Source: Streptomyces lunaelactis
GTDB taxonomy: Bacteria; Actinomycetota; Actinomycetes; Streptomycetales; Streptomycetaceae
DNA length: 64,000 nucleotides
Assembly: GCF_003054555.1 (NCBI RefSeq)
Contig: NZ_CP026304.1
Coordinates: forward strand, 1-64,000
Direction: 5' to 3'
In this document: positions 24,227 to 31,847 of the stretch, piece by piece
Position numbering within the stretch: the stretch's first letter is position 1
Layout: every line of letters begins with the position of its first letter
Notes under the pieces: generated by a model
What the model was told of the DNA's origin: nothing
What the model saw: only the letters and a program-made list of their open reading frames with translations
The model's database searches: none
Program-made: the position numbers and the translations under genes

Positions 24227-24267
24227 TGGACATGAAGCACCCCCGTTTGTCATTATGGAACTTGTCG
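24227..24267 (+). promoter_or_regulatory. Promoter module 7 (diverged copy)
   Basis: TGGACA (24227-24232), an 18-base spacer and CATTAT (24251-24256) are followed by GGAACTTGTCG, one base different from the block in modules 1-6. There is no flanking GC dyad. It lies 49 bases before the start of the four-HTH gene. Confidence 0.6.
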
Positions 24268-24315
24268 CACTGATGGTGGTGCGCGCCCCTGATGACGTCT
24301 TGGATGAGGTGCGTG

Positions 24316-25212
24316 ATGGCGCAGCCCGCGGGTCCCCGGCTCGTGAGCACGGCTGAGATCTGTGAGGAGTTCGGTACCCGGCCCTCACGGATCAGCGAGT
24401 GGTACCGCGATCGTGCGACGAGTGGTTTCCCTGAGGCGAAGCGCACCGAGGGGCGGAAGCGCTGGTTCGATCACGACGAGGTCGCGGAGTTCTTCGCCGT
24501 GGTCGAGAAGGCACGCGCTCCCAGGAAGCTGCCGGCGTCGGTTCTCGACGACGACCAGGACAAGCTGCTCACCGCCGCGGAGGTCACTGCGCTGCTCGGT
24601 TACTCGAGCCCGTCGACGATCTACTGGTACCTGCTCAATGTGCCGGGCTATTTCCCCGAGCCCGACGAGACGATCGACGGGAAGAAGTGGCGACTGGGCA
24701 CGATCGTCCAGTGGGTGCAGAGCCGGCCGGGAAAGCGGAGAGCCGGCACTGTGCGAACGGCCAAGGCGCTGCCGACTGTATCCGCGGAAGGCGATCCGGA
24801 CGAGCTCCTGGGCACTGCGGAGGTAGCCGCACTGCTCGGGTTCAAGAGCGTGCAGACCTTCTCGAGCTCGCTGTACCAGGGCAATCTCCCTGAGCTCGAA
24901 GGCCCGGACGCCAAGGTGCCCGGGCTGCGGGGGCAGCAGCTGAACAAGTGGCGCCGCGAGCGGGTTCTCACCGCGGTCAAGCGGCGTGGCTCCTCGCCTG
25001 GTACCGACGATGAGCTTCTCGACGCCGAGGCGGCCGCCGGCATCCTCGGCTACAGCAGCACCAACAGTTTCATGAGTGCCCTCTCACGGGGCCGGCTGCC
25101 TGAGCTCGAGGAGCCGGACTTGGTCGAGGTGCAGACCGGCGGCGGTAAGCCGCAGAAGAAGTGGGCCAAGAAGCGGCTCGAGCGCATCGCAGCAGGCCGC
25201 GCCGCTTCCTGA
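24316..25212 (+). CDS. Protein made of four tandem MerR/AlpA-like HTH modules
   Basis: The 298-aa product is four copies of one winged-HTH-like unit. Copy 1 (residues 7-60) has VSTAEICEEFGTRPSRISEW and KRWFDHDEVAEFF. Copy 2 (about 80-138) has LLTAAEVTALLGYSSPSTIY and KKWRLGTIVQWVQ. Copy 3 (about 160-215) has LLGTAEVAALLGFKSVQTF. Copy 4 (about 235-295) has LLDAEAAAGILGYSSTNSF. It should bind an extended DNA site or repeats. ATG at 24316 has GAGGTGCGTG. It is a candidate plasmid regulator with a diverged shared-type promoter, and it lies near the GTGGTAAG repeats; the link is inference. Confidence 0.75.
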   Translation: MAQPAGPRLVSTAEICEEFGTRPSRISEWYRDRATSGFPEAKRTEGRKRWFDHDEVAEFFAVVEKARAPRKLPASVLDDDQDKLLTAAEVTALLGYSSPSTIYWYLLNVPGYFPEPDETIDGKKWRLGTIVQWVQSRPGKRRAGTVRTAKALPTVSAEGDPDELLGTAEVAALLGFKSVQTFSSSLYQGNLPELEGPDAKVPGLRGQQLNKWRRERVLTAVKRRGSSPGTDDELLDAEAAAGILGYSSTNSFMSALSRGRLPELEEPDLVEVQTGGGKPQKKWAKKRLERIAAGRAAS

Positions 25213-25324
25213 ACACCGCGCGCAGGGCCGGGCCGACGGCGCGGACTAACTTAAGACGTGGCCTCCTGGCTGTGGGCGTGACGATCGCCCCGGCGGGCCA
25301 GGTGCGCCGCCCGGTGGCCGGTAT

Positions 25325-25372
25325 GGAGAGATCGCCAATCTCTCCTCCCGTGCAGGCGCTACGCCTGCACGG
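25325..25372 (+). terminator. Two tandem hairpins
   Basis: GGAGAGAT-CGCCA-ATCTCTCC (25325-25345) and CCGTGCAGGCG-CTA-CGCCTGCACGG (25348-25372) are perfect stems. They stand 113 bases after the HTH gene and before the repeat region, so they may be a terminator pair or an origin-type structure. Confidence 0.65.
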
Positions 25373-25448
25373 GGCCGGCCATCAGTGCTGTCCCTTCTGC
25401 TACGCGCTCATGCACGCCGGGCGGCCGCGCGGTCTGCGCCATTGCGGC

Positions 25449-25536
25449 GCTTACCAGCGGCGGCCGACTGCGTGGTAAGCGGACGTTGCTGTATTGAGAC
25501 GCCGACCCGCCATGGTGGTAAGCGAGCCGGTAAGTG
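25449..25536. repeat. GTGGTAAGC-type repeats, cluster A
   Basis: Copies of GTGGTAAGC or its complement occur at 25449-25457 (GCTTACCAG), 25472-25480, 25515-25523 and, weaker, 25528-25536 (CGGTAAGTG). They lie upstream of the replication-relaxation gene. A second cluster lies after that gene at 26821-26964. Confidence 0.6.
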
Positions 25537-25646
25537 CCGTGACGACAGTGGACGCGAGGGCGCCGTGCCCCGCCGTGGTCCGCACCCCCTCCCCTGCCCA
25601 ACGACGCGGCAATCAGCTGTCAGCCTCATCGAGGAGAGACTCATCC

Positions 25647-26552
25647 ATGACCGAGCACGCCGCCATGCTCGAACGCCGACAGCGTGTGCCGGTGCGCGAG
25701 CAGGCCCTGGCCATCCTCTTTCAGCACCGTGCTGCCGACACGGGCCAGTTGAGACGGCTGATCGAGCCCCCTCCGCACCCTGAGACGATGCGGCAATGCC
25801 TCCGGGCCCTGCGCACTGCGCAGTTGGTGGTCTCGCACGATCGTGCGCATCACTCGAGCATCTGGTCGCTGACAGAGCAGGGACGAACCGCTGTGACATT
25901 GTGGCCACAGTTCAAGGGTGCCCGGCGCTATCGGGGCAGTGAGGCCGGGCTGCGCAGTGTGCACACCCTGACCGTGACGCGAGCGGCTCTCGCGTTCGTC
26001 GAGGATGGCCGGGCTCGCAGGGATGAGTGCTCGGCACTGGACTGGACTACTGAGGTTGCGCATCCGGTGCGCGACGGAGCCGCCGCCGGCGAGCGGACAC
26101 TCATCGCGGATGCGCTGCTGCGCTACACCCGCACCGAGAACCGCTGTTTGCTGCGTGCGTTCGTCGAAGTCGACCGGACGACCGAGTCCAGTGAGCAGCT
26201 CGCCTCGAAGCTGATTACCTACGCGCGATTCCACGCCAGCCCTGCCGCCTCGCCCAGTCGGCGCCGTACCGCTGCATCCGGCGGTGTGGGGGTGCTCCCG
26301 CCGTGGCAGCTCAGCTATCCGGTCTTCCCCAGGCTGTTGTTCGTACTGACCGGGGCAGGACCGCTATGGCTTGGTCAGCGGATCGCGGATCTGCGGGCGA
26401 TGGTCAGACAGCATCCCTTGGTGGGCCAGATGGCTGAAGCAGTGCCCCTGGGCGCTGCGGTGCTGGAGGACCTCGAGGAGCGAGGGGCGTCGGCGCCGGT
26501 GTGGACGCCGCTCGGCCACCGGCAGGGGCCGTGCAGTTGGATGGATCTCTGA
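25647..26552 (+). CDS. Replication-relaxation family protein
   Basis: The 301-aa product matches the replication-relaxation family of actinobacterial plasmids: N-terminal winged-helix region (VREQALAILFQHRAADTGQL, SSIWSLTEQGRTAV), then the conserved R-x-HTLTVTRAAL helix, IADALLRY and LRAFVEVDRTTESSEQL, and the YPVFPRLLFVLTGAG strand. It is thought to act in plasmid replication or DNA handling, but the mechanism is not established. ATG at 25647 has GAGGAGAGAC. It is bracketed by GTGGTAAG repeats and followed by strong palindromes, supporting a role at this locus. Confidence 0.85.
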   Translation: MTEHAAMLERRQRVPVREQALAILFQHRAADTGQLRRLIEPPPHPETMRQCLRALRTAQLVVSHDRAHHSSIWSLTEQGRTAVTLWPQFKGARRYRGSEAGLRSVHTLTVTRAALAFVEDGRARRDECSALDWTTEVAHPVRDGAAAGERTLIADALLRYTRTENRCLLRAFVEVDRTTESSEQLASKLITYARFHASPAASPSRRRTAASGGVGVLPPWQLSYPVFPRLLFVLTGAGPLWLGQRIADLRAMVRQHPLVGQMAEAVPLGAAVLEDLEERGASAPVWTPLGHRQGPCSWMDL

Positions 26553-26574
26553 TGCGCAGCCGCGGCTGCGCATC
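26551..26574. repeat. Perfect 24-bp palindrome at the end of the replication-relaxation gene
   Basis: GATGCGCAGCCG/CGGCTGCGCATC overlaps the stop codon. Further TGCGCAG words follow, including a TGCGCAGC-CTTC-GCTGCGCA hairpin near 26656-26675. It may serve as terminator or binding-site array. Confidence 0.7.
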
Positions 26575-27021
26575 CGAGTGATTCGCTGCGCTCTGTGCGC
26601 ACGCTGCGCAGAGGTCGGGCTGTGCATGCGCGTTCGCAGCGCTGTTGGCTGACCGGTGCGCAGCCTTCGCTGCGCAGTTGTGCACCCTGCTTGGCTGGAT
26701 CGACGACGCTGGTCGACTTCGCACAGGCGGGTTGACCATAGGGCGCCGGGTCTCGGTGTCACCGCCGCCGCCCCTTGGCCGGGTGCGCAGCCGGCTGACT
26801 CAGGCGACCCCGAGACTGCGCGTGGTAAGTGCCGCGACAGTCGCTTACCACGGGCAGTGGTCGCCGCCTCGCACGCTTACCACGAGGCCACAGGGTGCTT
26901 ACCACAGCAGGCGTTATGAGCTTGTGACAGCCACCGGCACCTGGTGGAAAGCGGGGTGGTAAGGGGCTCGGCGAAGAGTGAGGGCAGATCCCACCGCCCC
27001 TCTTCGCCGCAAGGAGTCCCC
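26575..27021. other. Hairpin- and repeat-rich control region (candidate origin)
   Basis: No gene. The first part repeats TGCGCAG/CTGCGCA words. The second holds GTGGTAAG-type sites at 26821-26831, 26841-26852, 26872-26884, 26895-26905 and 26956-26964 in both orientations, three of them in the CTTACCAC sense. It lies between the replication-relaxation gene and the conjugation operon. It could be an origin with iteron-like sites or an operator array for the operon; the sequence alone does not decide. Confidence 0.5.
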
Positions 27022-28059
27022 ATGTCCAGCCGCCTTCTCACGCGATCCGATCGGCGCCGACCGGCTGCCGATCCGGCTGCCGATGCTGGTGCGGCCGGTC
27101 ATGCGCAGCGGCTGCCGCGTCACCGTATGGCGATGGTGCGCACCGTGGTGTGGGCGGCGGTTGCGGCCGGCCCTCTCGCGTTGGCCGTCTCGTGCGCAGG
27201 TCCCGATCCGGTCGTGCGCATCCCGAAGGCGGCGGCTGCGCAGCCGTCGGGAAGTCGGCTGTTGCAGGCGGATCCGTCCGGGTACGCAGAGGTGGCTGTG
27301 GCGCTGTGGCTGCGCAGTGGCAACCGGCAGGACCCCGCAGCCGCGGCTGCGTTGCTCACGATGGCGCCGTCGGTGGAGTCGCCGGTGTGGAGCAAGGACG
27401 TCCCGAAAGTTGAGCGGGTCACGGCGGTAGGCACCGCGCGACTGCGCAACTCGACCTGGTCGGTGACCGTCGGGGTGCAGTTCGCGGGTGGTGGAGTGCG
27501 GTACTTCGCCGTGCCGATGACGTTCGACGGCGGCGATCGGGCTGCCGGATCCCAGCCGGGACTGGTGGTTACTTCGGCGCCGGCCGAGGTGGCCGGGCCG
27601 CGCAGACTCAAGGCGCCGACGTCCGTATACGGGAGCGAGGTGCCCACGGAGTCGCCGCTTGCGGTCACGGTGGGCGAGTTCCTCGCCGCGTACGCGGGCG
27701 GGAGTGGCAGCGCGGACCGGTACCTGGCCCCTGGGGTGGATCTGCCATCCCTGGTTCCCGCTCCGTACCGGCAGGTGCGGATGGACCGGTTGAGCGCCGA
27801 CGAGTCCGGGGACGGAGGCGTCCGCAAGGACGGCTCCACAGTGCGGGTCCAGGCCCGGGTGACCGCGCGCGATGCGGCCGGCGGCCTGTGGCCGCTGGCC
27901 TACGCGCTGCGCCTCACCGCCCGTGCGGGCCGCTGGGAGGTGACCGGACTGGAGTCCGGCAGCACGGCTACGAAGCCATCACCAGCGAGCGCCGCCGTGC
28001 CGTCCTCGGCCGCGCGGTCCGCTGGTCTGCCCATGACGACCGTGCAGGAGATCCGGTGA
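27022..28059 (+). CDS. TcpC/VirB8-like conjugation protein
   Basis: The 345-aa product has a basic cytoplasmic start, one membrane span (VVWAAVAAGPLALAVSC, about residues 42-58) and an extracellular region with two NTF2-like domains, as in TcpC of Gram-positive conjugation systems. The first domain contains YAEVAVALWLRSG and the second LAVTVGEFLAAYAGGSG, with the linker in between. It would form the envelope scaffold of the transfer channel. ATG at 27022 has AAGGAGTCCCC. It opens an operon in which nearly every gene overlaps the next by 4 bases. Confidence 0.85.
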   Translation: MSSRLLTRSDRRRPAADPAADAGAAGHAQRLPRHRMAMVRTVVWAAVAAGPLALAVSCAGPDPVVRIPKAAAAQPSGSRLLQADPSGYAEVAVALWLRSGNRQDPAAAAALLTMAPSVESPVWSKDVPKVERVTAVGTARLRNSTWSVTVGVQFAGGGVRYFAVPMTFDGGDRAAGSQPGLVVTSAPAEVAGPRRLKAPTSVYGSEVPTESPLAVTVGEFLAAYAGGSGSADRYLAPGVDLPSLVPAPYRQVRMDRLSADESGDGGVRKDGSTVRVQARVTARDAAGGLWPLAYALRLTARAGRWEVTGLESGSTATKPSPASAAVPSSAARSAGLPMTTVQEIR

Positions 28060-28364
28060 ATGTGATGCTTGCCGCCGAGCTCGAGCAGATGGGTGACCAC
28101 CTTCTCGGAATGGGCACTTCCTGGGGCGACAAAGGTTTCCGCCTGGCCCTGTTGATCATCGTCATCGTCACCTTGATGCGGAAGTTCTCGTTCAAGGCCG
28201 GTTTGGGTGCGCTGATCGGCCTGGTGCTGTGTCTGGGGATCTACAACTCCCGCACCGAGCTGTCCGGATTCTTCAAGAACGAAATCACCAGCGTGGACAG
28301 CACCCCACAGGGCCTCGGCGAACCAGGGGCAATTCGGCCCGACCGGGCTGGTGGGCTCTCATGA
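28056..28364 (+). CDS. Small two-span membrane protein of the conjugation operon
   Basis: The 102-aa product has two hydrophobic spans, FRLALLIIVIVTLM (about 30-45) and GALIGLVLCLGIY (about 52-66), separated by a short basic loop. Its position between the TcpC-like and the TcpE-like genes suggests the role of TcpD or a VirB2-like subunit, but sequence alone does not show homology. GTG at 28056 overlaps the previous stop (GTGA). A following in-frame ATG (28062) could also be used. Confidence 0.7.
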   Translation: MNVMLAAELEQMGDHLLGMGTSWGDKGFRLALLIIVIVTLMRKFSFKAGLGALIGLVLCLGIYNSRTELSGFFKNEITSVDSTPQGLGEPGAIRPDRAGGLS

Positions 28365-28921
28365 GCGCGGAGAGCGCGCGGCCGCGCATCGGCCGTACCT
28401 ACACGCGCGCGCGGCGTCACCCGTGGGTCCTGGGCAAGATCGGTGACTGGACGCTGCCGCTGGGGCCCTACACCCCTGCGCAGCTCGTCATCGGCGCTGG
28501 CGGCGCGTTCGTCCTCATCCGCACCTTCTCGTGGTGGTCCTGGATGGGCCCACTTCCCGTTGTTGCGTGGGGCGTTGCCGTGTGGGCGGCACGCGGCACC
28601 ATCGCCGGCCGCTCGCCCCTGAATGCGGCACTGGACTGGATGTCGTTCGTGCTGCAGCCCGCCGGCGGGCGGATCGGCGGACGTGCTGCGCGCGAGCCGC
28701 GAGGTCGGCTGATGGTTGGCGGGTTCGTCATCGAGGAGACCGCAGCCGCTCCCCCCAACCCTGTTCCCTCCGCCGCGCAGGTCCGCCCCGCCAGTCATCT
28801 TCGCCCGACCACGGTTGGTCGGCAGCCGTCCCGGACACGCACGACGGAGCCGGAACCGGCGGTGCCGGTGCCGACGCCGATGCAGCAGATGCTCCGAGCT
28901 CGGCAGGGGGTGTCGTCATGA
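28361..28921 (+). CDS. TcpE/PrgI-like membrane protein
   Basis: The 186-aa product has LPLGPYTPAQLVIGAGGAFVL and GPLPVVAWGVAVWAARG spans (residues about 33-80), the pattern of TcpE/PrgI (VirB3-like) proteins that precede the VirB4 ATPase. A Pro/Arg-rich cytoplasmic tail of about 90 residues follows. ATG at 28361 overlaps the upstream stop (ATGA). It presumably anchors the VirB4-like ATPase at the membrane. Confidence 0.75.
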   Translation: MSAESARPRIGRTYTRARRHPWVLGKIGDWTLPLGPYTPAQLVIGAGGAFVLIRTFSWWSWMGPLPVVAWGVAVWAARGTIAGRSPLNAALDWMSFVLQPAGGRIGGRAAREPRGRLMVGGFVIEETAAAPPNPVPSAAQVRPASHLRPTTVGRQPSRTRTTEPEPAVPVPTPMQQMLRARQGVSS

Positions 28922-31593
28922 GAGTGGCGATCCGTCACATCGTCGACCACCTGGTGTGGTCCACGTCAGGTCAGGTGTGGGCGATCTGGCGTGTGGAGCC
29001 GGACGGCTCTCGCTATATGGGCGAGCGCAAGCGCTCGGAGATCCTCGCTCGGGTCACCAACCTGGCCCGGTCCCTGCCCTCGTCCGCCCGCGTGTACGGG
29101 CTGTGTGCGCAGCTCGACCCGGGCGAGATCGTGGCCCGCTCTGTGGCCGGGGTCGACCTGCAGGGGCGGCCGCACTGGAGGCAGGTCGCCGAGGCGCAGC
29201 TGGAGTTGCTGGCCGGTGCGGATCTGATGTCGCCCTTGGAGATGCATCAGCGCAGCTGGTGGCTTGCAGTCCCGCTGGAGGTATCGGGCGCGCGCGGGGA
29301 GATATCGGCGAGCGCCGGATCGGCGTGGGCGGAGTTCTCCTCGCTACTCGGGCTCAAGGCCGCGCCGGTGCCGGCGCACGAGGTCGCCGATGCCCAGGTC
29401 CGTGCCCGGCAGCTGGTGGCCGAGCTCGGTGGCGGGCACGGGCTGCGCCCGGCGCGTCCGGCGGAGATCGTGTGGATGCATCAGCACGCCATCGCCCGCG
29501 GGACCGGATCCGGGCCGCTGCTGGCCGAGGCCGCCGCGTCAGTTCTGTATGCGGGCGCGGTGACGCGGGGGCAGTTGCGCTCACCGTCCTACGCGGATCT
29601 GGGGCAGGTGCGGCTGTTGGAGGCCGGGCGGGACCTGGCCGCTGCGGAGAAGAAGCCGCGGAGCCGGCGCGCGAAGTGGGGTCTGGCCGGGTCGCCGGTC
29701 GCCAGGCGGTGGGTTCAGGTCGAGTCCGAGTACGGCACTGGCTACCAGGCGCAGCTCGCGGTGGCGGAGATGCCGCGCACGGTGCTGGCCGAGGATGCGG
29801 GGTTCCTCGCCCATCTGGAACAGCTGCCGTTTCCGGTGGACTGGGCCACCGACCTTCGCCTGGTGCCGGCGGAGAAGGTGGTTCGCGAGATCACGAAGAA
29901 GAAGCGTGAACTGGTCGACCAGGCCGACCAGTACGCGGCCCAGCACGCCACCGGGCTGCCATCCGAGTTGCACGATGCGGCGGACGATCTCGGCGACATG
30001 TCCGCACGTGCCGCGCGTGCCAAGGGCGTCGAGGTCGAGGTCCAGTCGGTGACCGTGCTCACCGTGTGGGGGCCCACCCCGCAGGAGTGCGACCGTCGGG
30101 CCCGCACTCTGGCCACCGTCCTGCGCGGCGCCAACTACCGGCTGATCCGGCCCGGCGGCGGGCAGACCGATCTCCTCACCCTCACCCTCCCCGCGACGAA
30201 TGCGCCGCAGCAGGTGCGCCAGTACACGCAGAACCAGCTGTCCGAGGACTGGGCGATGAACGGGGCCTTCACCGGCAGCCGGTTCGGCGACGGCCGCGGC
30301 CAGATGGTCGGGGTGAGCCTGGATGCCGGAACGATCCAGCCGGTCCTGCTGGACATCGCGAACGCCCCGCTGCAGTCCGCGTCCGCTTCCTTCGGCGTCG
30401 CGGGTGAGCTCGGGGCAGGCAAGAGCGTGCTGCTGAAGCTGATCACCAGTGGCGTGGTGGACCGCGGCGGCCGCGCCATCGTCATCGACCGCACCCCCAT
30501 GCGGGAATGGGCAGTCTTTGCCGAGAGCGCCGCGAAGGGGCGCTGCCAGGTCGTGGACGCGGCGGAGGCCGAGCTCTCCATCGACCCACTGCGGATCTTC
30601 CCGGCCGCTCTGGGAGCGCACTACGCCCTGTCGTACCTGACCCTGCAGCTGGGCATCGGTCCGATGACACGGGAAGGCGCAGTGCTCAAGAAGGCGGTGC
30701 GGCAGGCCGCCGACGCAGATTTCCCCTGCATGGCGCAGGTGATCTGTGCGCTCGAGGAGATGGCCGGTGGCGAGGACGGCCCGCGCACCCAGGACGCGGC
30801 GACCCTGTGCGATTTGCTGCACGTAGTGTCCGACGATCCGCTCGCCGCCAGCGTCTTCGACCCTGAACTGCCCACCATCAGCATGGAGGGCCACCTCGGC
30901 TCCGACTTCGTCGTCATCACCACGGCAGGGCTGACCCTGCCCCCGCGCGAGGCGGTCACCCGGCCCGAACTGCTGCGCACCCAACCCCTCGAAGCACTCA
31001 TCGGCCGTGCCGTCCTCTACCTGATCGCTGCACTGGCACGGCAGACCGCGTTCACCGATCTGGACCGGTTCTGCCTGATCACCGTCGACGAGTGCTACTG
31101 GCTGACCACCTCCGCCGAGGGGCTGGCCCTGGTCCACGAAGTGGTGCACGACGGCCGCAAGCACCGTGCCGGCATCGGGATGGGCGGCCACGACGTATCC
31201 GAGCTCGGGGACGAAGTCATCCGGGGACTGCTCGCCTACCGGTTCCTGTCCCGCACCACCGACCCGGTGCTGGCCGCCCGCGGCCTGAGCTTCCTCGGCC
31301 TGCCCAGTGATGACGAGGCGCTGCTGCAGGTCGTCACCACAGAGCTGTCACCGGTCGGGTCCAAGGACCGCGCCGGCGAAATGCTCGCCCGCGATCCGCG
31401 CCTGAATGTCGGCCGCCTGCAGGTCCACGTGCCGGAGTTGCCCCGCCTCAAGGACGGCATCTTCACCACACCCGGCCAGGGCAAGAAGCGCCAGGCCCCC
31501 AGCGCCGAACGCATCAACGAGGCGCCGCCCGCCCGGACAACGGACACCGCTCCGGGAGCGTTCGCCCTCACCACGACGGGGAGTTCCCGATGA
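28918..31593 (+). CDS. VirB4/TcpF-like conjugation ATPase
   Basis: The 891-aa product is a VirB4-type ATPase of the transfer channel. The N-terminal half resembles the membrane-docking domain. Walker A is GELGAGKS at residues 496-503, and Walker B is FCLITVDECYWL at about 718-729. A following GGHDVSELGDE and the late FLSRTTDPVLAARGL segment match the C-terminal lobe. ATG at 28918 overlaps the previous stop by 4 bases. It energises assembly of the channel together with the coupling ATPase encoded seven genes later in the same operon. Confidence 0.9.
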   Translation: MRVAIRHIVDHLVWSTSGQVWAIWRVEPDGSRYMGERKRSEILARVTNLARSLPSSARVYGLCAQLDPGEIVARSVAGVDLQGRPHWRQVAEAQLELLAGADLMSPLEMHQRSWWLAVPLEVSGARGEISASAGSAWAEFSSLLGLKAAPVPAHEVADAQVRARQLVAELGGGHGLRPARPAEIVWMHQHAIARGTGSGPLLAEAAASVLYAGAVTRGQLRSPSYADLGQVRLLEAGRDLAAAEKKPRSRRAKWGLAGSPVARRWVQVESEYGTGYQAQLAVAEMPRTVLAEDAGFLAHLEQLPFPVDWATDLRLVPAEKVVREITKKKRELVDQADQYAAQHATGLPSELHDAADDLGDMSARAARAKGVEVEVQSVTVLTVWGPTPQECDRRARTLATVLRGANYRLIRPGGGQTDLLTLTLPATNAPQQVRQYTQNQLSEDWAMNGAFTGSRFGDGRGQMVGVSLDAGTIQPVLLDIANAPLQSASASFGVAGELGAGKSVLLKLITSGVVDRGGRAIVIDRTPMREWAVFAESAAKGRCQVVDAAEAELSIDPLRIFPAALGAHYALSYLTLQLGIGPMTREGAVLKKAVRQAADADFPCMAQVICALEEMAGGEDGPRTQDAATLCDLLHVVSDDPLAASVFDPELPTISMEGHLGSDFVVITTAGLTLPPREAVTRPELLRTQPLEALIGRAVLYLIAALARQTAFTDLDRFCLITVDECYWLTTSAEGLALVHEVVHDGRKHRAGIGMGGHDVSELGDEVIRGLLAYRFLSRTTDPVLAARGLSFLGLPSDDEALLQVVTTELSPVGSKDRAGEMLARDPRLNVGRLQVHVPELPRLKDGIFTTPGQGKKRQAPSAERINEAPPARTTDTAPGAFALTTTGSSR

Positions 31594-31847
31594 ACCTCAC
31601 CAGTCCCTACGCCCCCGGCCTAACCAATCCCCGCTCCAGCGGCCGGACTCTGCGCCGCCTCGCCGTCCTGATGCTTGCTGCCGTGGTGGTGATCGCGTTC
31701 TGGCTGATCGGCGACGCCCTGGCAGCGCGGACCACCAACGAGGATCCGTGCGATCTCGTGATCGGAGCGGCCAGGGAGTACTGCCACTCCCCCACCCCGG
31801 CCGCATCGGCACCGGGCACCGCCGACGGCGCAGGAGGTGCGCGATGA
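31590..31847 (+). CDS. Small 85-aa membrane protein of the conjugation operon
   Basis: One span (RLAVLMLAAVVVIAFWLIG, about residues 23-41) and a short outside part with two Cys (DPCDLVIGAAREYCHS) that could form a disulfide. The same DPCDLITGPAQAAC-type motif recurs in the next protein, hinting at a shared contact. ATG overlaps the VirB4 stop (ATGA). Function unknown. Confidence 0.75.
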   Translation: MNLTSPYAPGLTNPRSSGRTLRRLAVLMLAAVVVIAFWLIGDALAARTTNEDPCDLVIGAAREYCHSPTPAASAPGTADGAGGAR

